A stretch of DNA of 7,048 nt from a bacterium (GTDB lineage: Bacteria > Planctomycetota > JACOTG01 > JAUIME01): contig JAUIME010000265.1 of NCBI GenBank assembly GCA_030433195.1, positions 1 to 7,048 on the forward strand, read 5' to 3'. Positions 1 to 6,353 of the stretch are shown piece by piece (positions within the stretch are counted from its first letter, which is position 1; each line of letters starts with the position of its first letter). Made by a program: the position numbers and the translations under genes. The notes under the pieces were generated by a model that was given only the letters and a program-made list of their open reading frames with translations, was not told the DNA's origin and did not search any database.

Positions 1-16
1 CCTGAGAGAAGGAAGG

Positions 17-1024
17 CTAGCCGTTCGCCTTCTTCCCGGCGCCTTTTGCCGTCTGCGTCTTCTTCTTGGTCCCGGGCTTCTTCTTGGTGCCGGGCTTCTT
101 CTTGCCCGGATTCTTCGTGGCACCGGCCGTCGAGGATGAGGCCTTCGACGCGTTCGCTCCGGACGAAGTCGTGCGTGCGCTCTTCTTGGCCTTCTTGGCC
201 GTGGGCTTCTTCGTCACGGTCTTCTTCTTGGCGCTCGCAGGCGTCGAGGTGACCGCGGTGCCCGTGGTTTCCGGGCTTCCGGCCTTCGCGCCTCGCGCGG
301 GGATCTCGATCGCGAACTCGTCGCGCAGGATCTTCCTGAGCTCGTTGAAGTGCTTGATGCGGAAGTCGGGGTACGACTTGCCGTGCAGGTGCGAGTACTT
401 GCCGTGACGCTGGAGCAGGACCGTGTGAATCCCGATCGAGTTCGGCGGATCGATGTCGTTGATCGGGTTGTCGCCGATGTAGAGGACCGACGAGGGGGCG
501 ATCCCGAGCGCCGTACACGCGCGGCGGTAGAGCTTGGGATTCGGCTTGCTGATCCCGATGTGGTCGGAGATGAAGATCGCCTGGGGATGGAAGAGCTCGT
601 ACACGCCGAGACGCAAGAGCTTCTCGGCTTGCTTGACCATCAGCCCGTCGGTGACGACCCCGCAGACGAGCGACGTGCGTTGGAGCGCTCGCAAGAACGT
701 CACCGCATCCGCGTAGGGCTTGAGCTGGCTGAACTTCGTGTCGTGGTAGGCGCTGACGCCGGCCGCCACGATGATGCCGGGATTCACGCCGCGATACTTG
801 GCGCGCGGGATGCGCTGAAGCAGCTTGTCGAAGTGATTCTGGTAGTTGCTCGAGAACTCCGCGATCACTTCTTCGAGCTCTCGCATGAGTTCCTTCTCGC
901 TCATGCGAACGCCCACGCGAATCATCGCGCGGATGCTGTTCTCACGCGCGATCCGAGCGAACTCGCTCGTCGAGAAGAGGGTGTCGTCGACATCGAAGAG
1001 GACCGCCCGTAGCTTCTTGGACAT
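17..1024 (-). CDS. HAD-superfamily (subfamily IA) hydrolase with lysine-rich C-terminal tail
   Basis: Cytoplasmic phosphatase-type hydrolase of 335 aa; substrate unknown. All HAD motifs are visible: motif I DVDDTLF (nucleophile D11, acid/base D13), motif II VVTDG (T125), motif III lysine K160 in ISKPNPK, and motif IV GDNPINDI (D185, D190). The helical cap (about 20-100), with SSNYQNHFDKLL and the AYHDTKF stretch, resembles the TIGR02253-type HAD group, whose members are usually 220-250 aa. Here the fold ends near residue 243 and is followed by about 90 extra residues: a Ser/Thr/Ala linker, then 23 Lys in residues 265-335 with no Asp or Glu after E252, including PGTKKK repeats. The frame is open 14 codons further up, but the ATG at 1022-1024 has GAGG 8 nt upstream (1033-1036) and lies just before the conserved first strand, so it is preferred. 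The gene lies downstream of the secretin terminator and is probably transcribed separately. HAD fold is certain; substrate and tail function are not. Confidence 0.93.
   Translation of the reverse strand: MSKKLRAVLFDVDDTLFSTSEFARIARENSIRAMIRVGVRMSEKELMRELEEVIAEFSSNYQNHFDKLLQRIPRAKYRGVNPGIIVAAGVSAYHDTKFSQLKPYADAVTFLRALQRTSLVCGVVTDGLMVKQAEKLLRLGVYELFHPQAIFISDHIGISKPNPKLYRRACTALGIAPSSVLYIGDNPINDIDPPNSIGIHTVLLQRHGKYSHLHGKSYPDFRIKHFNELRKILRDEFAIEIPARGAKAGSPETTGTAVTSTPASAKKKTVTKKPTAKKAKKSARTTSSGANASKASSSTAGATKNPGKKKPGTKKKPGTKKKTQTAKGAGKKANG
59..109 (-). repeat. In-gene 18-bp tandem repeat coding PGTKKK
   Basis: Two 18-bp units (59-76 and 77-94) differ at a single base, and a shorter third copy lies at 95-109. 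On the minus strand they encode PGTKKK, PGTKKK and PGKKK near the C terminus of the HAD protein. Such units can expand or contract by slippage, so tail length may vary among strains. Confidence 0.8.
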
Positions 1025-1032
1025 CGTGGAAA

Positions 1033-1036
1033 CCTC
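1033..1036 (-). promoter_or_regulatory. Ribosome binding site of the HAD gene
   Basis: GAGG on the minus strand, 8 nt before the ATG at 1022-1024. It decides this start over the in-frame ATG at 1064-1066, which would add 14 non-conserved residues. Confidence 0.6.
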
Positions 1037-1072
1037 GGCTCGTGGCCCTCGTCGCGCGGACCTCATGATGCG

Positions 1073-1112
1073 AAAAAAGCCGACTGCGCCATGAGGATGG
1101 GCGCAGCCGGCT
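1073..1112 (-). terminator. Intrinsic (Rho-independent) terminator of the secretin gene
   Basis: Read on the minus strand, a 13-bp stem (arms 1100-1112 and 1078-1090, one G-U pair, all other pairs Watson-Crick) closes a 9-nt loop (1091-1099) and runs directly into six T residues (1073-1078). It begins 32 nt after the secretin stop codon. GC-rich stem plus U-tract is the classical form. The plus-strand side lacks a comparable T-run, so it acts in one direction only. Confidence 0.92.
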
Positions 1113-1143
1113 GTCTTTGGTTGCTTCGTGGATGCTGCGGTCG

Positions 1144-3756
1144 TTATCGCTTCCCGAGGGCCTCTTCCGCCTCGATCATGTCGTTGATCGTGACCGTGAC
1201 GATGAGGATCAGGTCTTCGATCTCTTCCGACTTGCCCTTGCGGCTGAAGAAGAAGCCGACGAGGGGGATGTCGGAGAAGAACGGCGTTTCGGACTTCCGG
1301 TCGATGCTCGTGATCTGCTTGAGACCGCCGATGACGACCGTACCGCCATCCGGAACCATGACCGTCGTACCGGCCTTCGAGATCGTGAGCTCGGGGAGCT
1401 CGATCGTGACCGGGAAGGTCAGGCCGCCGAGGTTCGTCGTGAACGTCGGGATCGGCTTCTTGAGCGACGCGACGGTCGGCATGAGGTCGATCGTGACGTA
1501 CTTGCGATCGTTCGAGACGGTGGGGCGGACGTCGAAGACGATTCCGTCCTGGATGATCCCGACGACCGGGTCGGCGATGAACGCGGTCTGCGCCACCTCG
1601 ACCTCGTAGTCTTCGATGTACGCGATCTGGTTGATCATGTGGATCGACGACTTCTGCGTGTCGTACGCCGTGAGGATCGGCGCCGTCATGAGCGTCGCCT
1701 TGTCGGTCTTCTCGACCGCGCGGAGGACGGCGTTGAGCTCGAGGTCGTTGAGGTACGCGATCTGGAGCGAAAGGCCACCGTTCGACGAGAGCATCGAGCC
1801 GAGCGAACGATCGAAGAGGTTCTCCGTGCGGCCGCGATAGTCACCGTCGCCGCCGTCGTCGAAGAAGATACCGCTCGAGGGGTTGCCACCCGCGGCGGCC
1901 GGGAGGCCGGCGCCCGAGTTGTCAAAGCCGCCCGAGGCGTTGTCTTCGAAGCCGTTCGTGACGTCGTCGAGGTCGGCCAGCGTTCCCGACTCACCGCCGA
2001 GACCGCGGAAGTCGACGCCGACGTCCTGCAGGTAGTTGTCACGCACCGTGAGGAAGCGGGCTTCGACCGTGACCGAAATGCCGCGGTGCTTGCGCAGGTC
2101 GTTCAGGAACTTGGCGACTTCGCGCTGGATGTCCGGCGTGTGCACGACGAGCAGGCGACCGCTCGAGATGTCGATGCTGCCCGGGTTGTTGTCCCAGGTG
2201 TCGACGCCGATGTTGTTGCGCACGAGCTCGATGATGTCGTCGGACGAAATCTCGGGCTCCTTCACCTCCGAAGAACCGAACGCCGGGATCGGCTCGTCGG
2301 ACTCTTCTTCACCCGTCGTGAGCTTGATCTCGGGCCCCGTGAACGACGACAGGCCGAACGAGATGTCGCGGATGTCGTGAAACTTCGGAACCGCGCGGCC
2401 GAACGCCTTCGACTTGCGCGTGATCAGCAGCACGTCGTCGCTGAACTTGTAGGTGAGGTCTTCTTCGCGGTCGAGCAGCACGCGCAGGGCGGTGCCGACC
2501 GGGATGTCGTTGAGCGTGAGGTTGACCGTCGTGCCGCTCGCTTCGAGCTCGGACTTGACCTCGGGGTCGACCACCATGTTGATGTTCGTGATCGAGCGCA
2601 GGTAGTCGATGACGGCGTCGAGCGGCGCGTCGTCGAAGTCGAGGTTGACGCGCTGGTTCGCGAGGCGGTTCTTGATCGACGCCACTTCGGGCGAGTCCTC
2701 GTCGAGGGCCATGCCGACTTCGGCGCCCTTACGCTTGAGGACCAGGTCGTCCCAATACTTGCGGTCGGCCCAGCGCAGCACTTCCGACTGCGGAATCTTC
2801 GCTTCGCGGACACTCTCGAGCCACGAGACGTAGGCTTCCTTCTTGTTCTTGAGCAGGTCTTCGGCGAGCTTGCCGTGACGCGCTTCGCGGCTCGATTCGA
2901 GCAGGTCGAGGGCCGCGGCGTGGTTCGGCTCGATGTCGAGCACGCTGTTGGCGAGTTCCATCGCGGCGTCGTACTCACCACGGTCGAAGCGATCGAAGCC
3001 CTCTTCCAAGAGCGAGCGGATGCGGTCGGCCTTCTGGGCCTGGACGCGATCTTCTTGCTCCTTGAGGTTTTCGTAGATCTCGCGAGCGATCGCGTCTTCA
3101 CGCGCCGCGTCGGCTTCGCGCTTGCCGGACTCGGCTTCGGCGAGCTTCGCCTCGGTCTCGGCCTTGAGATCGTCGTAGGAGATGTCGCGGTAGGGATTCC
3201 ACTTCGCGATCGCGAGGACGGCTTCGAACTCGCGGATCGCGGCTTCGTAGTCGTCTTCGCTCATGAACTCGACGCCGCGCGTGTAACGACGCTCGGCTTC
3301 GGCGCGCTGCGCTTCTTGCGCGACGCGGTAGCGATCACTGAGGACCTTCTTGATGTCCTCGGTGGTCTGCTCGGTGTAACCGAGCAAGCGGCCGATCTCG
3401 TTGTACATCGTCCGCGCTTCGGCGTTCGTGGAGTCGACTTCGAGAGCTCGAAGGGTGCTGTCCCACGCTTTCTGCAACTCGCCGCGATCCCGATAGCGGC
3501 GCGCGGTCTCGAGCAGGTTGTCGACGACGACTTCGTTCTTCTGCGAACGGAGCTCCTGCATTTCCGATGCTTGGCGCAGGAACTCTTCGGCGTCGCCGGA
3601 GCCGGAAGACGACGTCTCGGAGTCACCGGACGAAGCCTCCGTGACCGCTTCGGAAGTCGACGAGTCGTCGTCGACAGCGGATCCCCGGCACGAGGTCCAG
3701 AGCAGGCAAGCGGCCAGCAAGGCCAAGATCGTGGCGAAGCGAGCGATGTGCATCAT
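1144..3756 (-). CDS. TPR-containing lipoprotein secretin (GspD/PilQ-type outer-membrane pore)
   Basis: Outer-membrane secretin of 870 aa, expected to form a ring-shaped channel for type II secretion, type IV pilus or a related export system. In order: signal peptide with lipobox LAAC (C17; a second Cys at 23 is possible); acidic Ser-rich linker 27-57; TPR/coiled-coil region about 75-290; STN (N0) domain about 369-448; acidic insert about 480-500; N1-like domain about 502-556 (VDTWDNNPGSIDI, LLVVHTP); secretin domain 560-856. The last shows VEARFLTV, TLMTAPILTAYDTQ, VFDVRPTVSND, VPDGGTVVIGGL and PFFSDIPLVGFFFSRKGK, close to the PROSITE secretin signature. A Gly/Asp/Asn-rich insert (585-645) breaks the domain. 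GAAAGG lies 5 nt before the first of two adjacent ATGs (3754-3756) and 8 nt before the second (3751-3753), so a start one codon later is equally possible. It has its own promoter and terminator, and no other secretion gene is adjacent. Family assignment is firm; which secretion system it serves is unknown. Confidence 0.95.
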   Translation of the reverse strand: MMHIARFATILALLAACLLWTSCRGSAVDDDSSTSEAVTEASSGDSETSSSGSGDAEEFLRQASEMQELRSQKNEVVVDNLLETARRYRDRGELQKAWDSTLRALEVDSTNAEARTMYNEIGRLLGYTEQTTEDIKKVLSDRYRVAQEAQRAEAERRYTRGVEFMSEDDYEAAIREFEAVLAIAKWNPYRDISYDDLKAETEAKLAEAESGKREADAAREDAIAREIYENLKEQEDRVQAQKADRIRSLLEEGFDRFDRGEYDAAMELANSVLDIEPNHAAALDLLESSREARHGKLAEDLLKNKKEAYVSWLESVREAKIPQSEVLRWADRKYWDDLVLKRKGAEVGMALDEDSPEVASIKNRLANQRVNLDFDDAPLDAVIDYLRSITNINMVVDPEVKSELEASGTTVNLTLNDIPVGTALRVLLDREEDLTYKFSDDVLLITRKSKAFGRAVPKFHDIRDISFGLSSFTGPEIKLTTGEEESDEPIPAFGSSEVKEPEISSDDIIELVRNNIGVDTWDNNPGSIDISSGRLLVVHTPDIQREVAKFLNDLRKHRGISVTVEARFLTVRDNYLQDVGVDFRGLGGESGTLADLDDVTNGFEDNASGGFDNSGAGLPAAAGGNPSSGIFFDDGGDGDYRGRTENLFDRSLGSMLSSNGGLSLQIAYLNDLELNAVLRAVEKTDKATLMTAPILTAYDTQKSSIHMINQIAYIEDYEVEVAQTAFIADPVVGIIQDGIVFDVRPTVSNDRKYVTIDLMPTVASLKKPIPTFTTNLGGLTFPVTIELPELTISKAGTTVMVPDGGTVVIGGLKQITSIDRKSETPFFSDIPLVGFFFSRKGKSEEIEDLILIVTVTINDMIEAEEALGKR

Positions 3757-3834
3757 CTCTACCTTTCGCAAAAAACTTGAAAACCGGGACTCCGCGAATC
3801 GCGTTTCGGGATGATCTCGTAGGTTCGGTTTCGC

Positions 3835-3854
3835 CGTTCGGTTTTGCCCGAACG
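3835..3854 (-). other. Leader hairpin (7-bp stem, 6-nt loop)
   Basis: CGTTCGG (3835-3841) and CCGAACG (3848-3854) are perfect complements separated by 6 nt. The first arm belongs to a tandem 13-mer repeat, so the upstream copy (GTTCGG at 3823-3828) could compete for the same partner. The hairpin lies about 70-80 nt before the ribosome binding site. Confidence 0.5.
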
Positions 3855-3924
3855 CTCGGACGCGCGACCGCATCGATAGGTGTCGACGCAGACGAATCCG
3901 AAGCGAGCCGCCTCGCCGAAGCGG

Positions 3925-3959
3925 CCCCGTTCGTTCGACGTCGCCGTAGTCGAACGGGG
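3925..3959 (-). other. Leader inverted repeat with two exclusive pairings
   Basis: CCCCGTTCG (3925-3933) pairs perfectly with CGAACGGGG (3951-3959). Within the same segment CGTTCGAC (3932-3939) pairs perfectly with GTCGAACG (3949-3956). The two stems share bases and exclude each other. No T-run follows on the minus strand, so this is not an intrinsic terminator. A switching RNA element or a DNA-binding site would both fit. Confidence 0.45.
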
Positions 3960-4060
3960 ACTCGAAGAGGGTGCCGATCACGCCGTGACCGGGCCTGGAA
4001 CGAGCGAGGAAAGCGAACCGCGCCAACGAGGAGCGGGGAGACCCAAATCCCTTCTTTCCA

Positions 4061-4072
4061 AATGCATGCATT
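4061..4072. promoter_or_regulatory. 12-bp palindrome flanked by TTTCCA direct repeats (candidate operator)
   Basis: AATGCATGCATT is a perfect palindrome, with TTTCCA immediately on one side (4055-4060) and again just beyond the other (4074-4079). It lies about 20-30 nt downstream of the predicted transcription start of the secretin, a position where a repressor could block elongation or initiation. No regulator family could be named from the site. Confidence 0.3.
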
Positions 4073-4099
4073 GTTTCCATTGCGGAAAAAAGCGCGCGC

Positions 4100-4128
4100 A
4101 TTTTATCGCTGAGCCAGAGAGGTGTCAA
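4100..4128 (-). promoter_or_regulatory. Sigma-70-type promoter of the secretin gene
   Basis: On the minus strand: -35 TTGACA (4123-4128, perfect consensus), 17-nt spacer (4106-4122) and -10 TAAAAT (4100-4105, five of six consensus bases). Seven nt further down is a G at 4093, the likely +1. The stretch between -10 and +1 is GCGCGC, a GC-rich discriminator of the kind found in stringently controlled promoters of Proteobacteria; that comparison is an inference here. The surrounding DNA is clearly more AT-rich than the genes. Confidence 0.85.
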
Positions 4129-4148
4129 GATTCGTTCGAAGTATTTCG

Positions 4149-4167
4149 CGAGCCTCGGAAAGGCTCG
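4149..4167 (-). other. Small hairpin between the sulfatase stop and the secretin promoter
   Basis: CGAGCC (4149-4154) and GGCTCG (4162-4167) form a 6-bp stem with a 7-nt loop, about 60 nt after the sulfatase stop. It could help end the upstream transcript, but it is short and is not followed by a T-run on the minus strand. The rest of 4168-4229 shows no recognisable signal. Confidence 0.3.
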
Positions 4168-4229
4168 TTAAGTCGTTCTCGAATTGACGCTTAGATCTCC
4201 ATCGATCCGGGGCCGAAAGGGGCGGCGAA

Positions 4230-6353
4230 TCAGCGCCGGGAAGGTGGTTTCGCGGCGAGCGCGCCTTCGTGTCCGGGGTCGATTTCGAGGCATCGCTCGA
4301 GGTGTTCGGCCGCGATCTCCGCGTCGGCCCACGGGGCGTCGGCTGCGGTCGTGTGCACGTGGTACAGGAAGAAATGCGAGTCGGCGTCGGCGACGCCGAG
4401 CTCGATGGTCCCTTCACCGATTCGGCGGGCTTCGCCCAGTGCGTTCGTCTGGATCGACGTGGCGACCGCGAGGTTACGGGCGGCCGTGAATCTCGGGCGC
4501 AGCTCGATGGCGCGGCGGAGCTCGCGCAGGGCTTCCTCGTGCGATACGGCGCGCAGCGAGGGGGTTTGCGCAGCGAGTCGGCGCAGTTCGATCGCGAGCA
4601 GCAGTGCGATCTGGGGGTTGCCCGGATCGAGGGCCGCGAGGTCGCGCAACTTGGCGGCCGCGGCCGCGTGAAACCCCTCGCTCGACCTCTCTCGGGCCTC
4701 CTGCATGCCTCCGAGGACCATGGCGCGGTCCATCGGGCTCGGGAGACGCCGGCTCTCGGGCGAGGTGGCTGCCGGTACGGCGAGGTCGCGCCCGGCGCCG
4801 GTCGCGTAGCCGAGTTGGCGCAGTCGAGCGTCGCGGAGCGCTTCGTCGCCGGTGGGTCGAGCGGTTGCGAACGACCCGCGAAGGGCCGCGAGCTCGGCGG
4901 CGAGCCGGTCGGCCATCGCTTGGTGTTCGGGCGAGTCGGGAGCCGGACGTACCTCGGCGGGGTCCGTCGTGAGGTCGTAGAGGTCGCGGCGGCCGCCCCC
5001 GACGATGAGCTTCCAAGGCCCGCGGCGAATGCTCTCGAGCGGACTCCACCCGTACTCGAGGTAGCCGTACGCGCTCTCGCCGTAGATCGCGCGATCGCGG
5101 TCGACCGGCGTTGGGGTCGAGAGGTCGGCACCCGGGAGGTCGGCGGGAATCGCGAGGCCCGCGAGGCCGAGCGCCGTGGGCGCGATGTCGACCGCGTCGG
5201 CGGGGCGAGGATCGAGCGACGGCTCGCCGACCCGGCGAGAGGCGTCGCTCGTGCCCGTCCCGGATCGGGTCGGGGCATTCCGAACGAGCAGGGGCACGCG
5301 GATCGTCGCGTCGAAGACGAAGACGGCGTGGCTCGGCTCACCGTGCTCGCCGAGGCTCTCCCCGTGGTCGGCGGTGACGATCCACGACGTCGAGGCGTCG
5401 CGCCCGAGCGCACGCATCCGAGCGAGGAGGGCGCCGAAGCAGTAGTCCGTATAGGCGATTTCGCCGGCGTAGCCTCCTCCCGCGATCCCGTCGAACGGCG
5501 ACGGCGGGGCGTAGGGAGCGTGCGGATCGAAGTAGTGAACCCAAAGGAAAAGCGGGCGATCGCGCGGGACGGAGTCGAGCCACGCGAGTGCCGGCCCGGT
5601 GGTCTCGTTGCCGCGCCGCTCGGGAAACGAGTGCATTCCCCCGGGGCGCGTCGGAAACGTGTCGTCGTAGAGATCGAAACCTCGCGCGAGGCCGTAGCGG
5701 GCATCGAGCGGGGCCGCGGACACGAACGCGGCGGTCGCGTGGCCGGCCCGCGCGAAGGCATCCGCAAGCAGCCACGCGGATTCGTCGAGGCGTCCCGCGC
5801 CGTTGTTGCGCAGCCCGTGGGTCGGCGGGTACGTGCCGGTGAGAATCGACGCATGGCTTGGCAGGGTGATCGGCGCATGGCAGAACGCGTCACGGAACTG
5901 CACGCCCTCGCGCGAGAGGCGATCGAGCCAGGGGGTGCGCGCGTCGGGATCGCCGTAGCAGCCGAGGCGGTCCGCACGCGTCGTGTCGAGCGTCACGAGG
6001 ATGACCGACGTGGGGACGCTCGGCCGCGCGTCCGACCTGCGGGATTCGGCAGTGCCTCCTGGGGCGCTATCGGGAGCGGACCCGCGGCGGGCGTTCTCGC
6101 CGTCGGTGGGGGACGCACCGCTTCCGCATCCGGGTATCGAGAACGGAAACAGTGCGATCAGCGCGAGAAGTGCCGCGTGGCGAATGATGCGGCGAACGCG
6201 TCCTGCGAGGGATCGTGCGGGTCGCGATGGGGCCGCGGAACGCTCGTACGATCGGGGACCTCGACTTCGGCCGAGGCGACCGTCGGACGGAGCCGGGCGG
6301 GCGCCTCGACCGTAGAGGCTTCTACTTCTTGGCTGGCGCCGCGAATCGAACAT
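4230..6353 (-). CDS. Sulfatase/alkaline-phosphatase-superfamily hydrolase, membrane anchored, with C-terminal TPR region
   Basis: A 707-aa envelope hydrolase or transferase; substrate unknown. Residues 57-76 form a hydrophobic segment ending in PGC (C76), a signal anchor or weak lipobox, followed by a Gly/Ser/Pro linker (77-112). The sulfatase fold spans about 115-490: first strand and metal motif LDTTRADRLGCYG (D123), active-site loop PITLPSHASILTG (T163), HYFDPHAPY, TADHGESLGEHG (D329, H330) and the PWKLIV lysine (K448). The family signature C/S-x-P-x-R reads T163-L-P-S-H167, so formylglycine formation is not expected; Thr may be the nucleophile, as in phosphoethanolamine transferases. TPR-like helices follow at about 560-593, 606-632 and 676-700. 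The ATG at 6351-6353 is the only ATG, GTG or TTG start ahead of the signal segment. It overlaps exbD by 32 nt, has a poor ribosome site and gives an Arg-rich 55-residue extension with low GC3. The true start may be ATC at 6186-6188 (652 aa). Fold firm, start doubtful. Confidence 0.9.
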   Translation of the reverse strand: MFDSRRQPRSRSLYGRGARPAPSDGRLGRSRGPRSYERSAAPSRPARSLAGRVRRIIRHAALLALIALFPFSIPGCGSGASPTDGENARRGSAPDSAPGGTAESRRSDARPSVPTSVILVTLDTTRADRLGCYGDPDARTPWLDRLSREGVQFRDAFCHAPITLPSHASILTGTYPPTHGLRNNGAGRLDESAWLLADAFARAGHATAAFVSAAPLDARYGLARGFDLYDDTFPTRPGGMHSFPERRGNETTGPALAWLDSVPRDRPLFLWVHYFDPHAPYAPPSPFDGIAGGGYAGEIAYTDYCFGALLARMRALGRDASTSWIVTADHGESLGEHGEPSHAVFVFDATIRVPLLVRNAPTRSGTGTSDASRRVGEPSLDPRPADAVDIAPTALGLAGLAIPADLPGADLSTPTPVDRDRAIYGESAYGYLEYGWSPLESIRRGPWKLIVGGGRRDLYDLTTDPAEVRPAPDSPEHQAMADRLAAELAALRGSFATARPTGDEALRDARLRQLGYATGAGRDLAVPAATSPESRRLPSPMDRAMVLGGMQEARERSSEGFHAAAAAKLRDLAALDPGNPQIALLLAIELRRLAAQTPSLRAVSHEEALRELRRAIELRPRFTAARNLAVATSIQTNALGEARRIGEGTIELGVADADSHFFLYHVHTTAADAPWADAEIAAEHLERCLEIDPGHEGALAAKPPSRR

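Larger units (their letters stand above)
3757..4093 (-). promoter_or_regulatory. Long structured 5' leader of the secretin mRNA
   Basis: The predicted start of transcription (G at about 4093) leaves about 337 untranslated nt before the secretin. The leader holds two perfect inverted repeats (3925-3959 and 3835-3854), a tandem 13-mer (3823-3835 and 3836-3848, one mismatch) and a ribosome binding site GAAAGG at 3762-3767. No known riboswitch class was recognised. The secretin frame happens to be open through the whole leader, but the signal peptide begins at 3756, so I treat this as untranslated. No plausible gene was seen on either strand. Confidence 0.55.

Noticed and set aside
1117..3780. 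887-residue plus-strand open frame opposite the secretin
   Set aside because: Rich in Arg, Asp, Val and Glu with no domain. It mirrors the secretin codons, and GC-rich genes commonly leave antisense frames open. The minus strand carries clear secretin motifs.
3757..4128. Extending the secretin upstream to 4128 (124 more residues in the same open frame)
   Set aside because: The farthest start codon is the TTG of the -35 element and the next ATG lies upstream of the predicted +1. The extension is Arg-rich without pattern and would bury the signal peptide.
3777..4194. Two small plus-strand open frames (111 and 104 residues) in the secretin leader region
   Set aside because: No ribosome site, no domain and Arg/Ser-rich composition; they overlap each other and the promoter and leader elements on the opposite strand.
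4103..5977. 624-residue minus-strand open frame overlapping the sulfatase in another frame
   Set aside because: Dominated by Arg, Ser, Pro and Thr, as expected from out-of-frame reading of GC-rich codons; the sulfatase frame fully explains this DNA.
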